A DNA stretch of 64,000 nt from Methylophilaceae bacterium. GTDB taxonomy: Bacteria > Pseudomonadota > Gammaproteobacteria > Burkholderiales > Methylophilaceae. The notes beneath the pieces were generated by a model. It saw nothing but the letters and a program-made list of their open reading frames with translations. It had not been told where the DNA came from and searched no databases. Location: the NCBI GenBank assembly GCA_014378915.1, contig JACMMS010000042.1, positions 1 to 64,000 on the forward strand, in the 5' to 3' direction. This document shows positions 46,722 through 55,672 of this stretch, piece after piece. The position numbers and the translations under genes were made by a program. Numbering within the stretch: position 1 is the first letter of the stretch; every line of letters starts with the position of its first letter.

Positions 46722-48296
46722 ATGAGCCTCCACCGTCAACAAATTCAACGTCGCCGTACGTTTGCTATTATTTCTCACCCTGATGCGGGTAAAACCACTC
46801 TCACCGAAAAACTATTGTGGTTTGGTGGTGCAATTCAAGTCGCAGGTGAAGTGCGAGGGCGCAAGGCTTCGCGCCACGCCACATCAGACTGGATGGAACT
46901 TGAGAAGCAACGCGGTATTTCTGTGACATCATCTGTCATGCAATTCCCCTACCGTGAGCATATGGTCAATCTGCTTGATACGCCAGGCCATGATGACTTC
47001 TCTGAAGATACTTATCGCACACTCACGGCAGTAGATTCTGCGGTCATGGTGATTGATGCGGTTAATGGTGTTGAGGCACAAACCATTAAGTTGCTTAATG
47101 TGTGCCGTATGCGCGATACGCCGATTATCACTTTCATCAATAAGCTAGATCGGGAAAGTCGCGAGCCTATTGAGTTATTGGATGAAATTGAAACCACTTT
47201 AGGCATGGAATGCGCACCTATGACATGGCCAATTGGCATGGGCAAAAGCTTTCGCGGCGTTTATAACTTATACACTGATACCATTTCATTTTTTGATCCA
47301 CGAGCAGATAAAGGCACATCCGAGATTATCCAAGGCTTGGATAATCCACGTTTAGATGAGTTACTAGGTCATGTAGCAGGGCAATTAAGAGTTGATATTG
47401 AATTAGTGCGTGGCGCTTCGCATGTATTCGATTCAGCACGCTTTTTAAGTGGTAAACAAACGCCGGTATTTTTTGGTTCTGCGGTCAATAACTTTGGCGT
47501 GCAATCTTTATTAGATGCCGTGGTTGATTTATCGCCAGCACCGCTAGCGCGTCAAGCTGCCAGCCGTGAAGTTTCGCCAACAGAAGATAAATTTTCGGGT
47601 TTTGTGTTCAAGATTCAAGCCAATATGGACCCAAAACACCGTGATCGTATTGCATTTTTACGTGTGTGTTCTGGCAAATTTGAGCGTGGTATGAAAATCA
47701 AGCAAGTCGCTACTGGTAAGCAAATGGCGGTGAATAACGCGATTACCTTTATGGCGCAAGACCGCACTATTATGGATGAAGCTTATTCTGGTGATATTAT
47801 CGGTATCCCTAATCACGGCACCATTAAAGTGGGAGATACTTTTAGTGAAGGTGAAGCGCTCAAATTCACGGGTATTCCTTCGTTTGCTCCTGAGTTTTTC
47901 CGCCGCGCGCGGATTAAAAACCCAATGAAAATGAAGCAACTGCAAATTGGTTTGAAACAATTAGCAGAAGAAGGTGCAGCGCAATTATTTAAGCCCCTAT
48001 TAAGTAATGATCTGATTTTAGGCGCAGTGGGCATGTTGCAGTTTGATGTAGTTGCACACCGCTTAGAGCATGAATACACAGTAGATATGGCGTTTGAACC
48101 TTATGATTGTTTCACCGCACGCTGGTTACGTGGTAGTGACGCCGACTTAAAAGCCATTGCAGATAAATACGGCTTTAACGTGGCATTGGATGGTGCTGAT
48201 GAGTACGTCTATTTAGCGCCTAACCGCGTGAATTTACAAATGGCACAAGAGCGTTATCCAGATATTAAGTTTTTAGAAACACGTGAAATTATCTAG
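46722..48296 (+). CDS. prfC: Peptide chain release factor 3
   Basis: A translational GTPase that removes RF1/RF2 from the ribosome after termination (524 aa). Seen: the G1 motif [15 protein letters not shown], switch I with [13 protein letters not shown]3 [16 protein letters not shown], and G4 INKLDRE, then the RF3-specific C-terminal domain ending [12 protein letters not shown]. The start lacks a clear Shine-Dalgarno. A weak promoter (TTAAAT, 17 bases, TAAAAT ending at 46692) may lie just upstream. Confidence 0.96.
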   Translation: MSLHRQQIQRRRTFAIISHPDAGKTTLTEKLLWFGGAIQVAGEVRGRKASRHATSDWMELEKQRGISVTSSVMQFPYREHMVNLLDTPGHDDFSEDTYRTLTAVDSAVMVIDAVNGVEAQTIKLLNVCRMRDTPIITFINKLDRESREPIELLDEIETTLGMECAPMTWPIGMGKSFRGVYNLYTDTISFFDPRADKGTSEIIQGLDNPRLDELLGHVAGQLRVDIELVRGASHVFDSARFLSGKQTPVFFGSAVNNFGVQSLLDAVVDLSPAPLARQAASREVSPTEDKFSGFVFKIQANMDPKHRDRIAFLRVCSGKFERGMKIKQVATGKQMAVNNAITFMAQDRTIMDEAYSGDIIGIPNHGTIKVGDTFSEGEALKFTGIPSFAPEFFRRARIKNPMKMKQLQIGLKQLAEEGAAQLFKPLLSNDLILGAVGMLQFDVVAHRLEHEYTVDMAFEPYDCFTARWLRGSDADLKAIADKYGFNVALDGADEYVYLAPNRVNLQMAQERYPDIKFLETREII

Positions 48297-48301
48297 AACT
48301 T

Positions 48302-48718
48302 GTGTTTACAAATAAATTAGCATATTGTCTATGCGAAAGCGGAAAAACATATAGCACTTGCTGTGAGTTTTATCATCTTGGTTTGGCAAAGCATGTATTT
48401 GCGCCTAATGCAGAAAAGCTGATGCGATCACGCTACAGTGCTTTTGTACTATGTTTAGAAGATTATCTGTTACAAACTTGGCATCCTGATACTCGTCCGA
48501 ACCAATTAAATTTAGCCAATGGCCATGATGTAACTAAATGGCTAGGTTTAGCGATGAAACAATATAAGCTTTTAACAAACTCGACTGCAACGGTTGAGTT
48601 TATAGCACATTATAAAATGGCAGAAAACATGAGTGGCAAGGCTGAAAGACATCATGAAATTAGCCAGTTTATAAAAATTGACTATCAATGGCTTTACTTC
48701 GATGGTCAAATTATTTAA
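48302..48718 (+). CDS. YchJ/UPF0225-like SEC-C motif protein
   Basis: A 138-residue YchJ-family protein of unknown function. Seen: the N-terminal zinc-binding SEC-C motif CLCESGKTYSTCCEFYH (family CxCxSGxxYxxCC), and MRSRYSAFVLCLEDYLLQTW, the family's core block. YchJ usually has a second C-terminal SEC-C motif, and none is present here, so this is the shorter form. It starts with GTG six bases after the prfC stop and is probably translated from the same transcript. Confidence 0.85.
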   Translation: MFTNKLAYCLCESGKTYSTCCEFYHLGLAKHVFAPNAEKLMRSRYSAFVLCLEDYLLQTWHPDTRPNQLNLANGHDVTKWLGLAMKQYKLLTNSTATVEFIAHYKMAENMSGKAERHHEISQFIKIDYQWLYFDGQII

Positions 48719-48941
48719 TTTAAAATTATCTTCCTGTAGTTGCATCTATTAAATCATAATTAACGTAATTTAATTGTTATTGGCTTATCATTAGTAGCCA
48801 GTAATATGACTCAGCCTCACCAGCCAATTTCAAGTCACAAGTGTGCAACTTATGGAGCTTTAAACCAGTCTTATTATGAGTAATTAAGCAGTAAAATATT
48901 TTTAATATTTAGTAAAATTAGATGATTTTTTTGGAACATTA

Positions 48942-50000
48942 ATGCCTATTATTAACAAAGCCATTCAACTTGCAGAAAACGGTGTGCTGCCAGATAGTCT
49001 AGTCCGTCGTGGTATTCGCAAACTTTCTGAGCAAAGGTTGCAGGAAATAAGCGCAAGTGACTGTGAAACCAATACTAAACTTTTGCATGATTTCATCAAG
49101 CGCATGGATCAATCTGCCATTGCTTTGGTACCAGAACTAGCCAATGACCAACATTATGAAATTCCTGCGGCATTTTTTGAATATTGCTTAGGTAAACATC
49201 GTAAATACAGTAGCTGCTTTTGGTTAGAGGATAGTAAAACTTTAGATGAGGCTGAAGAAAATGCATTGCGCTTGAGCTGCGAACATGCCGATTTAAAAGA
49301 TGGTCAAGACATTTTAGAGCTAGGTTGTGGCTGGGGCTCACTTACTTTTTGGATGGCATCACACTATCCGAATGCAAAAATCACGGGCGTATCTAACTCT
49401 AACTCACAACGTAATTTTATTATGCAAACCGCTCGCGATAGAGGTTTAACCAATATTAATATTATTACGTGCGACATGAATACTTTTAAACCTGAAAACG
49501 AAGCAGGCAAAGCATTAACCTATGATCGTGTGGTATCCATCGAAATGTTTGAACATATGCGTAACCATCGCAAGCTTTATGCTCAAGTGCATGATTGGCT
49601 AAAACCCAATGGTAAATTTTTTATGCATATTTTTGTGCATCGCTCTACGCCCTATGCTTTTGAAGTACAAGGTGATGATGATTGGATGAGCCAATTCTTT
49701 TTCTCAGGTGGCATGATGCCAAGTGATGATTTGCCTTTGTTTTTTCAGGAAAAACTGAAATTAACTAATCGCTGGCGTTGGAATGGCACCCATTACGAAA
49801 AAACTGCTAATGCTTGGCTGGCTAATATGGATGCCCATGCCAAAGAAATCTTACCTATTTTGCAACAAACATATGGTCAAGTAGATGCAGAAATGTGGCG
49901 CAACCGCTGGCGCATTTTTTACATGGCATGCGCGGAATTATTTGGCTATAAAAATGGCCAAGAATGGTGGGTCAGTCATTACCAATTTACGCGGTCTTGA
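48942..50000 (+). CDS. CFA-synthase-like SAM methyltransferase (coclaurine N-methyltransferase-like branch)
   Basis: A SAM-dependent methyltransferase of the cyclopropane-fatty-acid synthase superfamily, 352 aa. Seen: SAM motif ILELGCGWGSLTFWMA (124-139), the downstream VSNSNSQRNFIM, VVSIEMFEHMRNHRKLYAQV, and the C-terminal WRIFYMACAELFGYKNGQEW. Before motif I it reads KYSSCFWLEDS, where classical CFA synthases have the YSC active-site block, so the key Cys is displaced by one. This pattern recalls the branch that contains plant coclaurine N-methyltransferases. It is first of nine clustered lipid-related genes, and the ATG follows GGAA. The acceptor (unsaturated acyl chain or an amine) is uncertain. 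Confidence 0.85.
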   Translation: MPIINKAIQLAENGVLPDSLVRRGIRKLSEQRLQEISASDCETNTKLLHDFIKRMDQSAIALVPELANDQHYEIPAAFFEYCLGKHRKYSSCFWLEDSKTLDEAEENALRLSCEHADLKDGQDILELGCGWGSLTFWMASHYPNAKITGVSNSNSQRNFIMQTARDRGLTNINIITCDMNTFKPENEAGKALTYDRVVSIEMFEHMRNHRKLYAQVHDWLKPNGKFFMHIFVHRSTPYAFEVQGDDDWMSQFFFSGGMMPSDDLPLFFQEKLKLTNRWRWNGTHYEKTANAWLANMDAHAKEILPILQQTYGQVDAEMWRNRWRIFYMACAELFGYKNGQEWWVSHYQFTRS

Positions 50001-50022
50001 ACTAGAAATTGTAAAAGCTAAT

Positions 50023-50538
50023 ATGCCACAATATTTTGTTATTCTAAACTTTGTACTTTTTCAAATCACTTGGTTTGCTTGCGTATTGGGCTCGGCTAGA
50101 GGCTACCCTTGGTTAAGTATCATCGTAGTTGGGTTGAGTTTAATTTGGCATTTATCACAAGCAAAACCTAAATTTATTGAAGCTAAATGGTGTTTAATTG
50201 CTCTGGCAATTGGCGCTATTTTTGATCAATTTATTTTGAGCTTAGGCATTATCCAATATCACAATAATGGTTGGTCAGAATCAATTGTGCCTATTTGGAT
50301 ACTAGCCTTGTGGCTGGCTTTTGCACTAACATTCAATGTGAGTATGCGATGGTTGCGAGGAAAATATTTGATTGCATTAGTTTTTGGTGCAATTGGCGGA
50401 CCTTTGGCCTACATTGCTGCGCAAAAATTAGGCGCCGTCACATTGGGTGAACATAGCTTGATTATTTTAGGAATTGGTTGGGGGCTTATTACAGTAGCTT
50501 TCAGTCAAATATCAACTAAATTTGATGGCTTTAAATAA
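50023..50538 (+). CDS. DUF2878 family membrane protein
   Basis: A hydrophobic 171-residue protein with about five membrane helices, matching the DUF2878 family (function unknown). Landmarks: ILNFVLFQITWFACVLGSAR at the N-terminus, ALAIGAIFDQFILSLGIIQY, and LWLAFALTFNVSMRWLRGK. I start it at the ATG at 50023, which gives the family N-terminus directly after the methyltransferase stop. A longer frame would overlap that gene by more than 100 bases. DUF2878 genes recur beside CFA-like methyltransferases and DUF1295 proteins, so a part in lipid modification is inferred from company only. Confidence 0.78.
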   Translation: MPQYFVILNFVLFQITWFACVLGSARGYPWLSIIVVGLSLIWHLSQAKPKFIEAKWCLIALAIGAIFDQFILSLGIIQYHNNGWSESIVPIWILALWLAFALTFNVSMRWLRGKYLIALVFGAIGGPLAYIAAQKLGAVTLGEHSLIILGIGWGLITVAFSQISTKFDGFK

Positions 50539-50568
50539 AGTGAGTATCAATCAGAATGTTTAAGTTAT

Positions 50569-51351
50569 ATGTTTAATTGGTCAGCTTACTTACATGGGCT
50601 TTATTGCTTACTAGCATTTGGCTTTATAGGTTGGATAATCAGTGTCTTTCGTAGCAACGTCACCCATGTAGACAGCATGTGGAGCTTATTTTTTCTTATC
50701 AGCTTACTCGCCTATGTGGATGCAGCGCCCATCACAACAACTCGTACAATGTTAGTTTTGGCGCTCATCATTATTTGGGCATTAAGGCTTTGTATATATT
50801 TAACAAAACGTAATTGGTCACCACATGAAGATCACCGCTATGTAGAGATTCGCAAAAACAATCCTCCATTTTGGATTAAGAGTTTATATCTTGTATTTAT
50901 TTTACAAGCGCTCTTAGCTTGGGTTATCTCACTATCATTATTGGGGATAAGCCAATCACTTCTTCCTTTTAAATGGTTGGATTATTGTGGTTTGGCATTA
51001 TGGATTGTGGGCTTTATTTGGGAAGTATTTGGTGATTCACAATTAGCGCGCTTTAAAGCTAACAAAACCAATGCTGGAAAGGTACTTGATACAGGCTTAT
51101 GGCACTATAGTCGACATCCTAATTACTTTGGTGAAGCATGTACTTGGTGGGCTTATTACTTAATGGCGGTTGCTGCTGGCGCATGGTGGAGCTTTCCTGC
51201 ACCAGCACTGATGACTTTGCTATTACTTAAAGTGAGTGGTGTTGCGTTGTTAGAAAAAGATATTGTGGAACGCCGCCCTGCCTACATAGATTACATTAAA
51301 ACCACACCCGCCTTTATACCGTGGTTTCCTAAAAAAAACGCTAAGGAATAA
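50569..51351 (+). CDS. DUF1295 family membrane protein (steroid 5-alpha-reductase-like)
   Basis: A 260-residue integral membrane protein with six or seven helices, of the DUF1295 family, related to steroid 5-alpha reductases and isoprenylcysteine methyltransferases. Seen: HVDSMWSLFFLISLLAYVDA, RNWSPHEDHRYVEIR, and the C-terminal catalytic-like block GLWHYSRHPNYFGEACTWW, the NAD(P)H/SAM-binding type motif of the superfamily. It probably reduces or modifies a lipid double bond (inference). It ends two bases before the next ATG, indicating a shared message. Confidence 0.85.
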   Translation: MFNWSAYLHGLYCLLAFGFIGWIISVFRSNVTHVDSMWSLFFLISLLAYVDAAPITTTRTMLVLALIIIWALRLCIYLTKRNWSPHEDHRYVEIRKNNPPFWIKSLYLVFILQALLAWVISLSLLGISQSLLPFKWLDYCGLALWIVGFIWEVFGDSQLARFKANKTNAGKVLDTGLWHYSRHPNYFGEACTWWAYYLMAVAAGAWWSFPAPALMTLLLLKVSGVALLEKDIVERRPAYIDYIKTTPAFIPWFPKKNAKE

Positions 51352-51353
51352 CC

Positions 51354-52028
51354 ATGTTATTGCGTCAAAAAGCATTGGTTTTATGCTTGGTTTACGGATT
51401 ATTTAGTACAGTTTTTGCACATGCTGCTGCCAAAGAGTGGGCGTTTGACGTGTATTTAGATAAAAACAAAATCGGGCAGCACAGCTTTAAGTTATCTGAT
51501 AGCGGCGACTTATTAAGCGAAGCAGATTTTAAAGTAAAAGTAGTATTTATCACGGCATACAACTATCACCATGAATCTAAAGAACATTGGGTTGATAATT
51601 GCCTCAATAAACTAGAAGCCGATACGGTTGAAAACAAGGTAATTAGCAAAACCACAGGACAAGTCACAAATGGTAAGTTTGAACTAAAAGCTAAAGTGGG
51701 TGAAGATGAAAAAGCGCAGTCATTATCAGCTTGTGTAATGACCTTTGCCTATTGGAACCCAAAAATATTGACGCAAACTAAACTACTCAACCCACAAAAT
51801 GGGGATTACTTAAAAGCTAACTTTAAATTGGTAGCTGAAGAAAAAATTGAAGTGAATGGCGAGCAAAAATCAGCTAAACATTACCATTTATTTGCCAACA
51901 GTGCCGAAGCGAATGTTGATACTAAACCAAAACTTAGTATTGATTTATGGTACGACAATAATAACGATTGGTTAGCACTTAAATCAATCACTCCAGAAGG
52001 TTATACGATTAGTTATAAAAGAAAATAG
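51354..52028 (+). CDS. Periplasmic DUF6134 family protein
   Basis: A 224-residue secreted protein with a Sec signal peptide (about 1-26, cleaved after AHAAA). The rest is beta-rich: AFDVYLDKNKIGQHSFKLSD opens the domain and a conserved-looking pair of Cys (NCLNKLEAD and LSACVMTFAYWNP) may form a disulfide. It fits the DUF6134 family as I recall it; function unknown. The beta-sheet fold could bind or shuttle a lipid between the membranes. It is two bases after the DUF1295 gene. Confidence 0.75.
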   Translation: MLLRQKALVLCLVYGLFSTVFAHAAAKEWAFDVYLDKNKIGQHSFKLSDSGDLLSEADFKVKVVFITAYNYHHESKEHWVDNCLNKLEADTVENKVISKTTGQVTNGKFELKAKVGEDEKAQSLSACVMTFAYWNPKILTQTKLLNPQNGDYLKANFKLVAEEKIEVNGEQKSAKHYHLFANSAEANVDTKPKLSIDLWYDNNNDWLALKSITPEGYTISYKRK

Positions 52029-52069
52029 TTTCTAGAAGCTAAACTCAAAGATAAGTTAAGGCGAAAAAA

Positions 52070-52594
52070 ATGAATGTATTCAGTAAATTATGCGGATTAT
52101 TTGCAGTAGTGTTAACAGGTTGCGCAACGCCATCTCTTCCACCAATAGATACTGTCACAACAGTAGATTTACCTCGTTTTATGGGCGATTGGTACGTGAT
52201 TGCGCACATACCAACTAGTATCGAAAAAGAAGCTTACAACGCCATTGAAAACTATAAGCTAAATGCAGATGGCAGCATAGCGACTACCTTCACTTTTAAT
52301 AAAGGCGCATTAAACGGTGAGTCTAAGAAGTACGAACCTAAAGGCTTTATTGTGCCAAATACTGGCAATGCCTTATGGGGCATGCAATTTATTTGGCCAA
52401 TTAAAGCAGAATATAAAATAGCTTACTTAGACAAAGATTATCAAACGACAGTCATTGCTCGCACAGCTAGAGATTACGTTTGGATAATGGCACGTAAGCC
52501 ACATCTCAATGCCGCTGAGTACAGAAAACTCAATGACTACGTAGCTGGCCTGGGTTATGACATGTCTAAATTACGGGTAGTCCCACAGAAATAA
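52070..52594 (+). CDS. blc: Outer-membrane lipocalin lipoprotein, Blc-like
   Basis: A bacterial lipocalin (174 aa) that binds lipids such as lysophospholipids or fatty acids and is tied to membrane repair. Seen: a signal peptide with lipobox VLTGC (lipid-modified Cys at 18), the lipocalin signature DLPRFMGDWYVIAHIPT with GxW, NYKLNADGSIATTFTFNKG, and the closing block TARDYVWIMARKP. The position within a lipid-modification cluster supports a role in handling damaged or modified acyl chains. Confidence 0.9.
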   Translation: MNVFSKLCGLFAVVLTGCATPSLPPIDTVTTVDLPRFMGDWYVIAHIPTSIEKEAYNAIENYKLNADGSIATTFTFNKGALNGESKKYEPKGFIVPNTGNALWGMQFIWPIKAEYKIAYLDKDYQTTVIARTARDYVWIMARKPHLNAAEYRKLNDYVAGLGYDMSKLRVVPQK

Positions 52595-52633
52595 ATAATG
52601 CAAAGTAAGTGCGTCTTAATCATGGGGAAAATC

Positions 52634-53563
52634 ATGAAAAAAATATTATTTCAACTAACACGCTGGTTTGATAACGAAGCCGTTAATCAAACAGGTGTAA
52701 AAATTACAGATGAATATGCCGTGGATTGGTGGCGTGTTGTGCCATTTATATTGCTACATCTATCCGTTACTAGCTTGTTTTGGGTCGGCACAAGTTGGTT
52801 TGCAATCATTTTCTGTTTACTGCTTTATGGCATAAGAATGTTTGCGATTACCGCTTTTTACCATCGTTATTTTGCACACAAAACCTATCGAACTTCACGT
52901 GTTGTGCAATTTTTATTCGCCTTATTGGGCTCTACTGCAGTGCAACGTGGTCCCCTTTGGTGGGCATCGCACCACCGTCATCATCATGTACATTCTGATG
53001 AAGCGCCTGATGCACACTCTCCAGTGCAGCACGGCTTTTTGTGGAGTCATTTGGGCTGGTTTTTATCACAAGCTAATTTTGCAACTAAGCACGATAGAGT
53101 TAAGGAGCTTTCTGCTTTCCCTGAGTTGAGGTTTTTAGATCGCTTTGACATCATTGTGCCTATATTATTTGCTGTGAGTATTTATGTGGTTGGTAATGAG
53201 TTGGTACTTTATGCACCACACTTAAACACCAGTGGTCCACAGTTATTAATATGGGGATTTGTTATCTCCACCATTCTGTTATACCACGGTACGTTTACTG
53301 TGAACTCCCTTGCGCATGTATGGGGTAAACGTCGCTACGCGACTAAAGACCAAAGCCGCAATAACTGGTTTATTGCTATCATTACTTTAGGCGAAGGCTG
53401 GCATAATAACCATCATCATTTTCCAGGTTCAGCAAGCCAAGGCTTTTACTGGTGGGAAATTGATCTTACTTATTACGGCTTAAAATTAATGGCTGCAACT
53501 GGTTTGATTTGGGATTTACGTAAAGTACCACTTAACATCCGTAACTCTAGAAAAACCGCATAA
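52634..53563 (+). CDS. Acyl desaturase (stearoyl-CoA 9-desaturase-like)
   Basis: A membrane di-iron fatty-acid desaturase (309 aa from the chosen start). Seen: four hydrophobic segments and the three His boxes: HRYFAHK (H77, H82), HHRHHH (113-118) and WHNNHHHFP (about 258-266). This is the acyl-CoA/acyl-lipid delta-9 type. I chose the ATG at 52634, preceded by GGGGA, over ATGs at 52598 and 52622. It would supply unsaturated acyl chains that the neighbouring methyltransferases need as substrates. Confidence 0.9.
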   Translation: MKKILFQLTRWFDNEAVNQTGVKITDEYAVDWWRVVPFILLHLSVTSLFWVGTSWFAIIFCLLLYGIRMFAITAFYHRYFAHKTYRTSRVVQFLFALLGSTAVQRGPLWWASHHRHHHVHSDEAPDAHSPVQHGFLWSHLGWFLSQANFATKHDRVKELSAFPELRFLDRFDIIVPILFAVSIYVVGNELVLYAPHLNTSGPQLLIWGFVISTILLYHGTFTVNSLAHVWGKRRYATKDQSRNNWFIAIITLGEGWHNNHHHFPGSASQGFYWWEIDLTYYGLKLMAATGLIWDLRKVPLNIRNSRKTA

Positions 53564-53615
53564 AGCAGTCAAATAAAAAAGTGGTTTAAGAATAAAACTA
53601 ACAAAAAGATTCTAT

Positions 53616-54896
53616 ATGAAAATAGCTATTATTGGGGGTGGCATAGCAGGGAACACGCTGGCTTATCATTTAAATAAAGAACATAACATCACCCTATTTG
53701 AGGCTGAGAACCATATAGGCGGTCATACACATACTCACTCAGTAGAAATGGCAGGCAGCACTTATAAGGTAGATACGGGGTTTATTGTCTTTAATGACCG
53801 CACTTACCCAAATTTTAACGCGCTATTAGATACGCTGGAAGTCCCTTGGCAAAACAGCGAAATGAGCTTTAGCGTTAAATGTGAAAACACTGGCTTAGAA
53901 TATAACGGCACTACGCTAAACAGCATGTTTGCACAACGCAGTAATTTTTTACGCCCTAAGTTTTACGGCATGATTCGCGACATTATGCGTTTTAACAAAA
54001 ATTCGCTTGAGTTACTAGCTGATGGCGTAGAAGTCACGTTAGGTGATTATTTAGCAAAAAATAATTATGGTGATGACTTCATGAAGTTTTATATTATCCC
54101 TATGGGCGCAGCAATTTGGTCAACTGATGCCACGCAAATGTTAGATTTCCCTGCACGTTTTTTTGTTCGATTTTTTCATCATCATGGCATGCTCACCGTT
54201 AACAATCGTCCACAATGGCGTACCATTGTGAGTGGTTCAGCTCAATATGTGGCCAAGCTAACAGAAAGTTTTAAAGACAAGATTAAACTTAATACGCCAA
54301 TTGAAAGTGTGAGACGCCTTAAAAAAAGTGTGATAGTTAAACCATTATTTTGCGAAGAACAAATATTTGATTGGGTATTTTTTGCGTGCCATAGCGACCA
54401 AGCTTTAAATATGTTGCGAGATGCAAGTGCAAAAGAAAAATCTCTTCTAAGTGCAATACCTTACCAAGAAAATACCGTGTTTTTACACACCGATACTAGT
54501 TTAATGCCAAAACGGAAGCTGGCATGGGCAGCATGGAATTATCATTTAACGCCGCATGTGCAACACCAGGTTGCGGTGACTTACAACATGAATATTTTAC
54601 AAAATATTCCAGCACAAGAAACATTATTAGTCACACTTAATCACACACGCTTTATAAACCCAGCAAAGGTAATTAAACGTCTCAAATATATGCACCCTAT
54701 ATTTACGCTTGAAGGTGCTGCAGCACAGCAACGCCATGCTGAGATTAGTGGCGTAAATCGTACCTGCTATGCTGGTGCCTATTGGCGCAACGGCTTTCAT
54801 GAAGATGGCGTGGCTAGTGCACTGACAGCGCTAGAGCACTTTAAATCCGTACAAAATAACTCAGAAGAATGCCTAAATGAAAGTTATGTTGAATAG
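53616..54896 (+). CDS. FAD-dependent amine-oxidase-like protein of the CFA/DUF1365 cluster
   Basis: A 426-residue flavoprotein. Seen: N-terminal dinucleotide-binding fold KIAIIGGGIAGNTLAYHLN with E36 binding the FAD ribose, GGHTHTHSVEMAG, VDTGFIVFNDRTYPNF, and the C-terminal FAD block GAYWRNGFHEDGVASALTA. It belongs to the amine oxidase/phytoene desaturase-like set often annotated as cyclopropane-fatty-acid-linked. Relatives act as fatty-acid desaturases in furan fatty acid synthesis as I recall; substrate here is inferred. The stop overlaps the DUF1365 start by 20 bases. Confidence 0.87.
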   Translation: MKIAIIGGGIAGNTLAYHLNKEHNITLFEAENHIGGHTHTHSVEMAGSTYKVDTGFIVFNDRTYPNFNALLDTLEVPWQNSEMSFSVKCENTGLEYNGTTLNSMFAQRSNFLRPKFYGMIRDIMRFNKNSLELLADGVEVTLGDYLAKNNYGDDFMKFYIIPMGAAIWSTDATQMLDFPARFFVRFFHHHGMLTVNNRPQWRTIVSGSAQYVAKLTESFKDKIKLNTPIESVRRLKKSVIVKPLFCEEQIFDWVFFACHSDQALNMLRDASAKEKSLLSAIPYQENTVFLHTDTSLMPKRKLAWAAWNYHLTPHVQHQVAVTYNMNILQNIPAQETLLVTLNHTRFINPAKVIKRLKYMHPIFTLEGAAAQQRHAEISGVNRTCYAGAYWRNGFHEDGVASALTALEHFKSVQNNSEECLNESYVE

Positions 54897-55668
54897 TGCT
54901 ATTTACTCTGGCTGGTTAAACCATCAAAGACTTTCGCCAAAGCCGCATGGTTTTTGCTACCAAGTATTTATGATGTATTTGGATTTAGACGAGTTACCCA
55001 ACTTATTCAGTAATATGCGATATTGGTCTTATTCAAAGCGTAATATCGCCAATTTTAAACGTGATGATTATTATGGCGATGCAAGTAAACCGCTTAAAGA
55101 TGAAATTAGTGATTTAGTTAAAACGGCAACTGGACATGCGCCACGTGGTGCAATTAGATTACTCACCAATATGCGTTATTTTGGTCTTTGTTTTAACCCT
55201 GTAAGCTTTTACTATTGCTTTGATGCCAACAATGAGAACTTACAAGCGATTGTGTCGCATATTACCAATACGCCCTGGGGCGAAGATTACGCTTATGTGC
55301 ACGATTTAAATGCAGAGAATCATCAAGAAGAAACTACAAAAAATGGTGTGATTCACGTGTTTAAACTAGATAAAAACTTTCATGTTTCGCCCTTTATGCC
55401 GATGGATATTCAGTACGATTGGGCATTTAAGCTAGAACAGAATCAGCTATTTATTCACATGAAAAATTTTAAAGAACAGGTTGAAATATTTAGCGCAACA
55501 CTTGCATTGCAAAAATCAGTATTGACTGAAAAATCATTGAATTGGCTATTAATTAAATACCCATTCATGACGCTCAAAGTGGTGATAGCCATCTATTGGA
55601 ATGCACTCAAACTCTATTTAAAGAGAGTGCCTTTTTATGCCCATCGTAAACACTTAAACAAAAGCTAA
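54877..55668 (+). CDS. DUF1365 family protein
   Basis: A 263-residue DUF1365 protein, function unknown, nearly always found between the amine-oxidase-like and CFA-synthase genes. Seen: AIYSGWLNHQRLSPKPHGF, MMYLDLDELPNLF, and IRLLTNMRYFGLCFNPVSFY, the family signature. HVSPFMPMDIQYDWAF and a hydrophobic region near the C-terminus are also present. The protein probably sits at the membrane. It starts inside the upstream gene and ends four bases before the CFA synthase ATG, so the three are probably translated together. Confidence 0.88.
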   Translation: MKVMLNSAIYSGWLNHQRLSPKPHGFCYQVFMMYLDLDELPNLFSNMRYWSYSKRNIANFKRDDYYGDASKPLKDEISDLVKTATGHAPRGAIRLLTNMRYFGLCFNPVSFYYCFDANNENLQAIVSHITNTPWGEDYAYVHDLNAENHQEETTKNGVIHVFKLDKNFHVSPFMPMDIQYDWAFKLEQNQLFIHMKNFKEQVEIFSATLALQKSVLTEKSLNWLLIKYPFMTLKVVIAIYWNALKLYLKRVPFYAHRKHLNKS

Positions 55669-55672
55669 CGCC

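Noticed and set aside
48719-48941. A sigmaE/ChrR-type promoter for the lipid cluster
   Set aside because: I found no convincing TGATCC-type -35 and suitable -10 pair upstream of 48942.
49885-50022. Longer DUF2878 protein starting inside the methyltransferase gene
   Set aside because: The extra 46 residues have no family resemblance and are the out-of-frame reading of the methyltransferase C-terminus.
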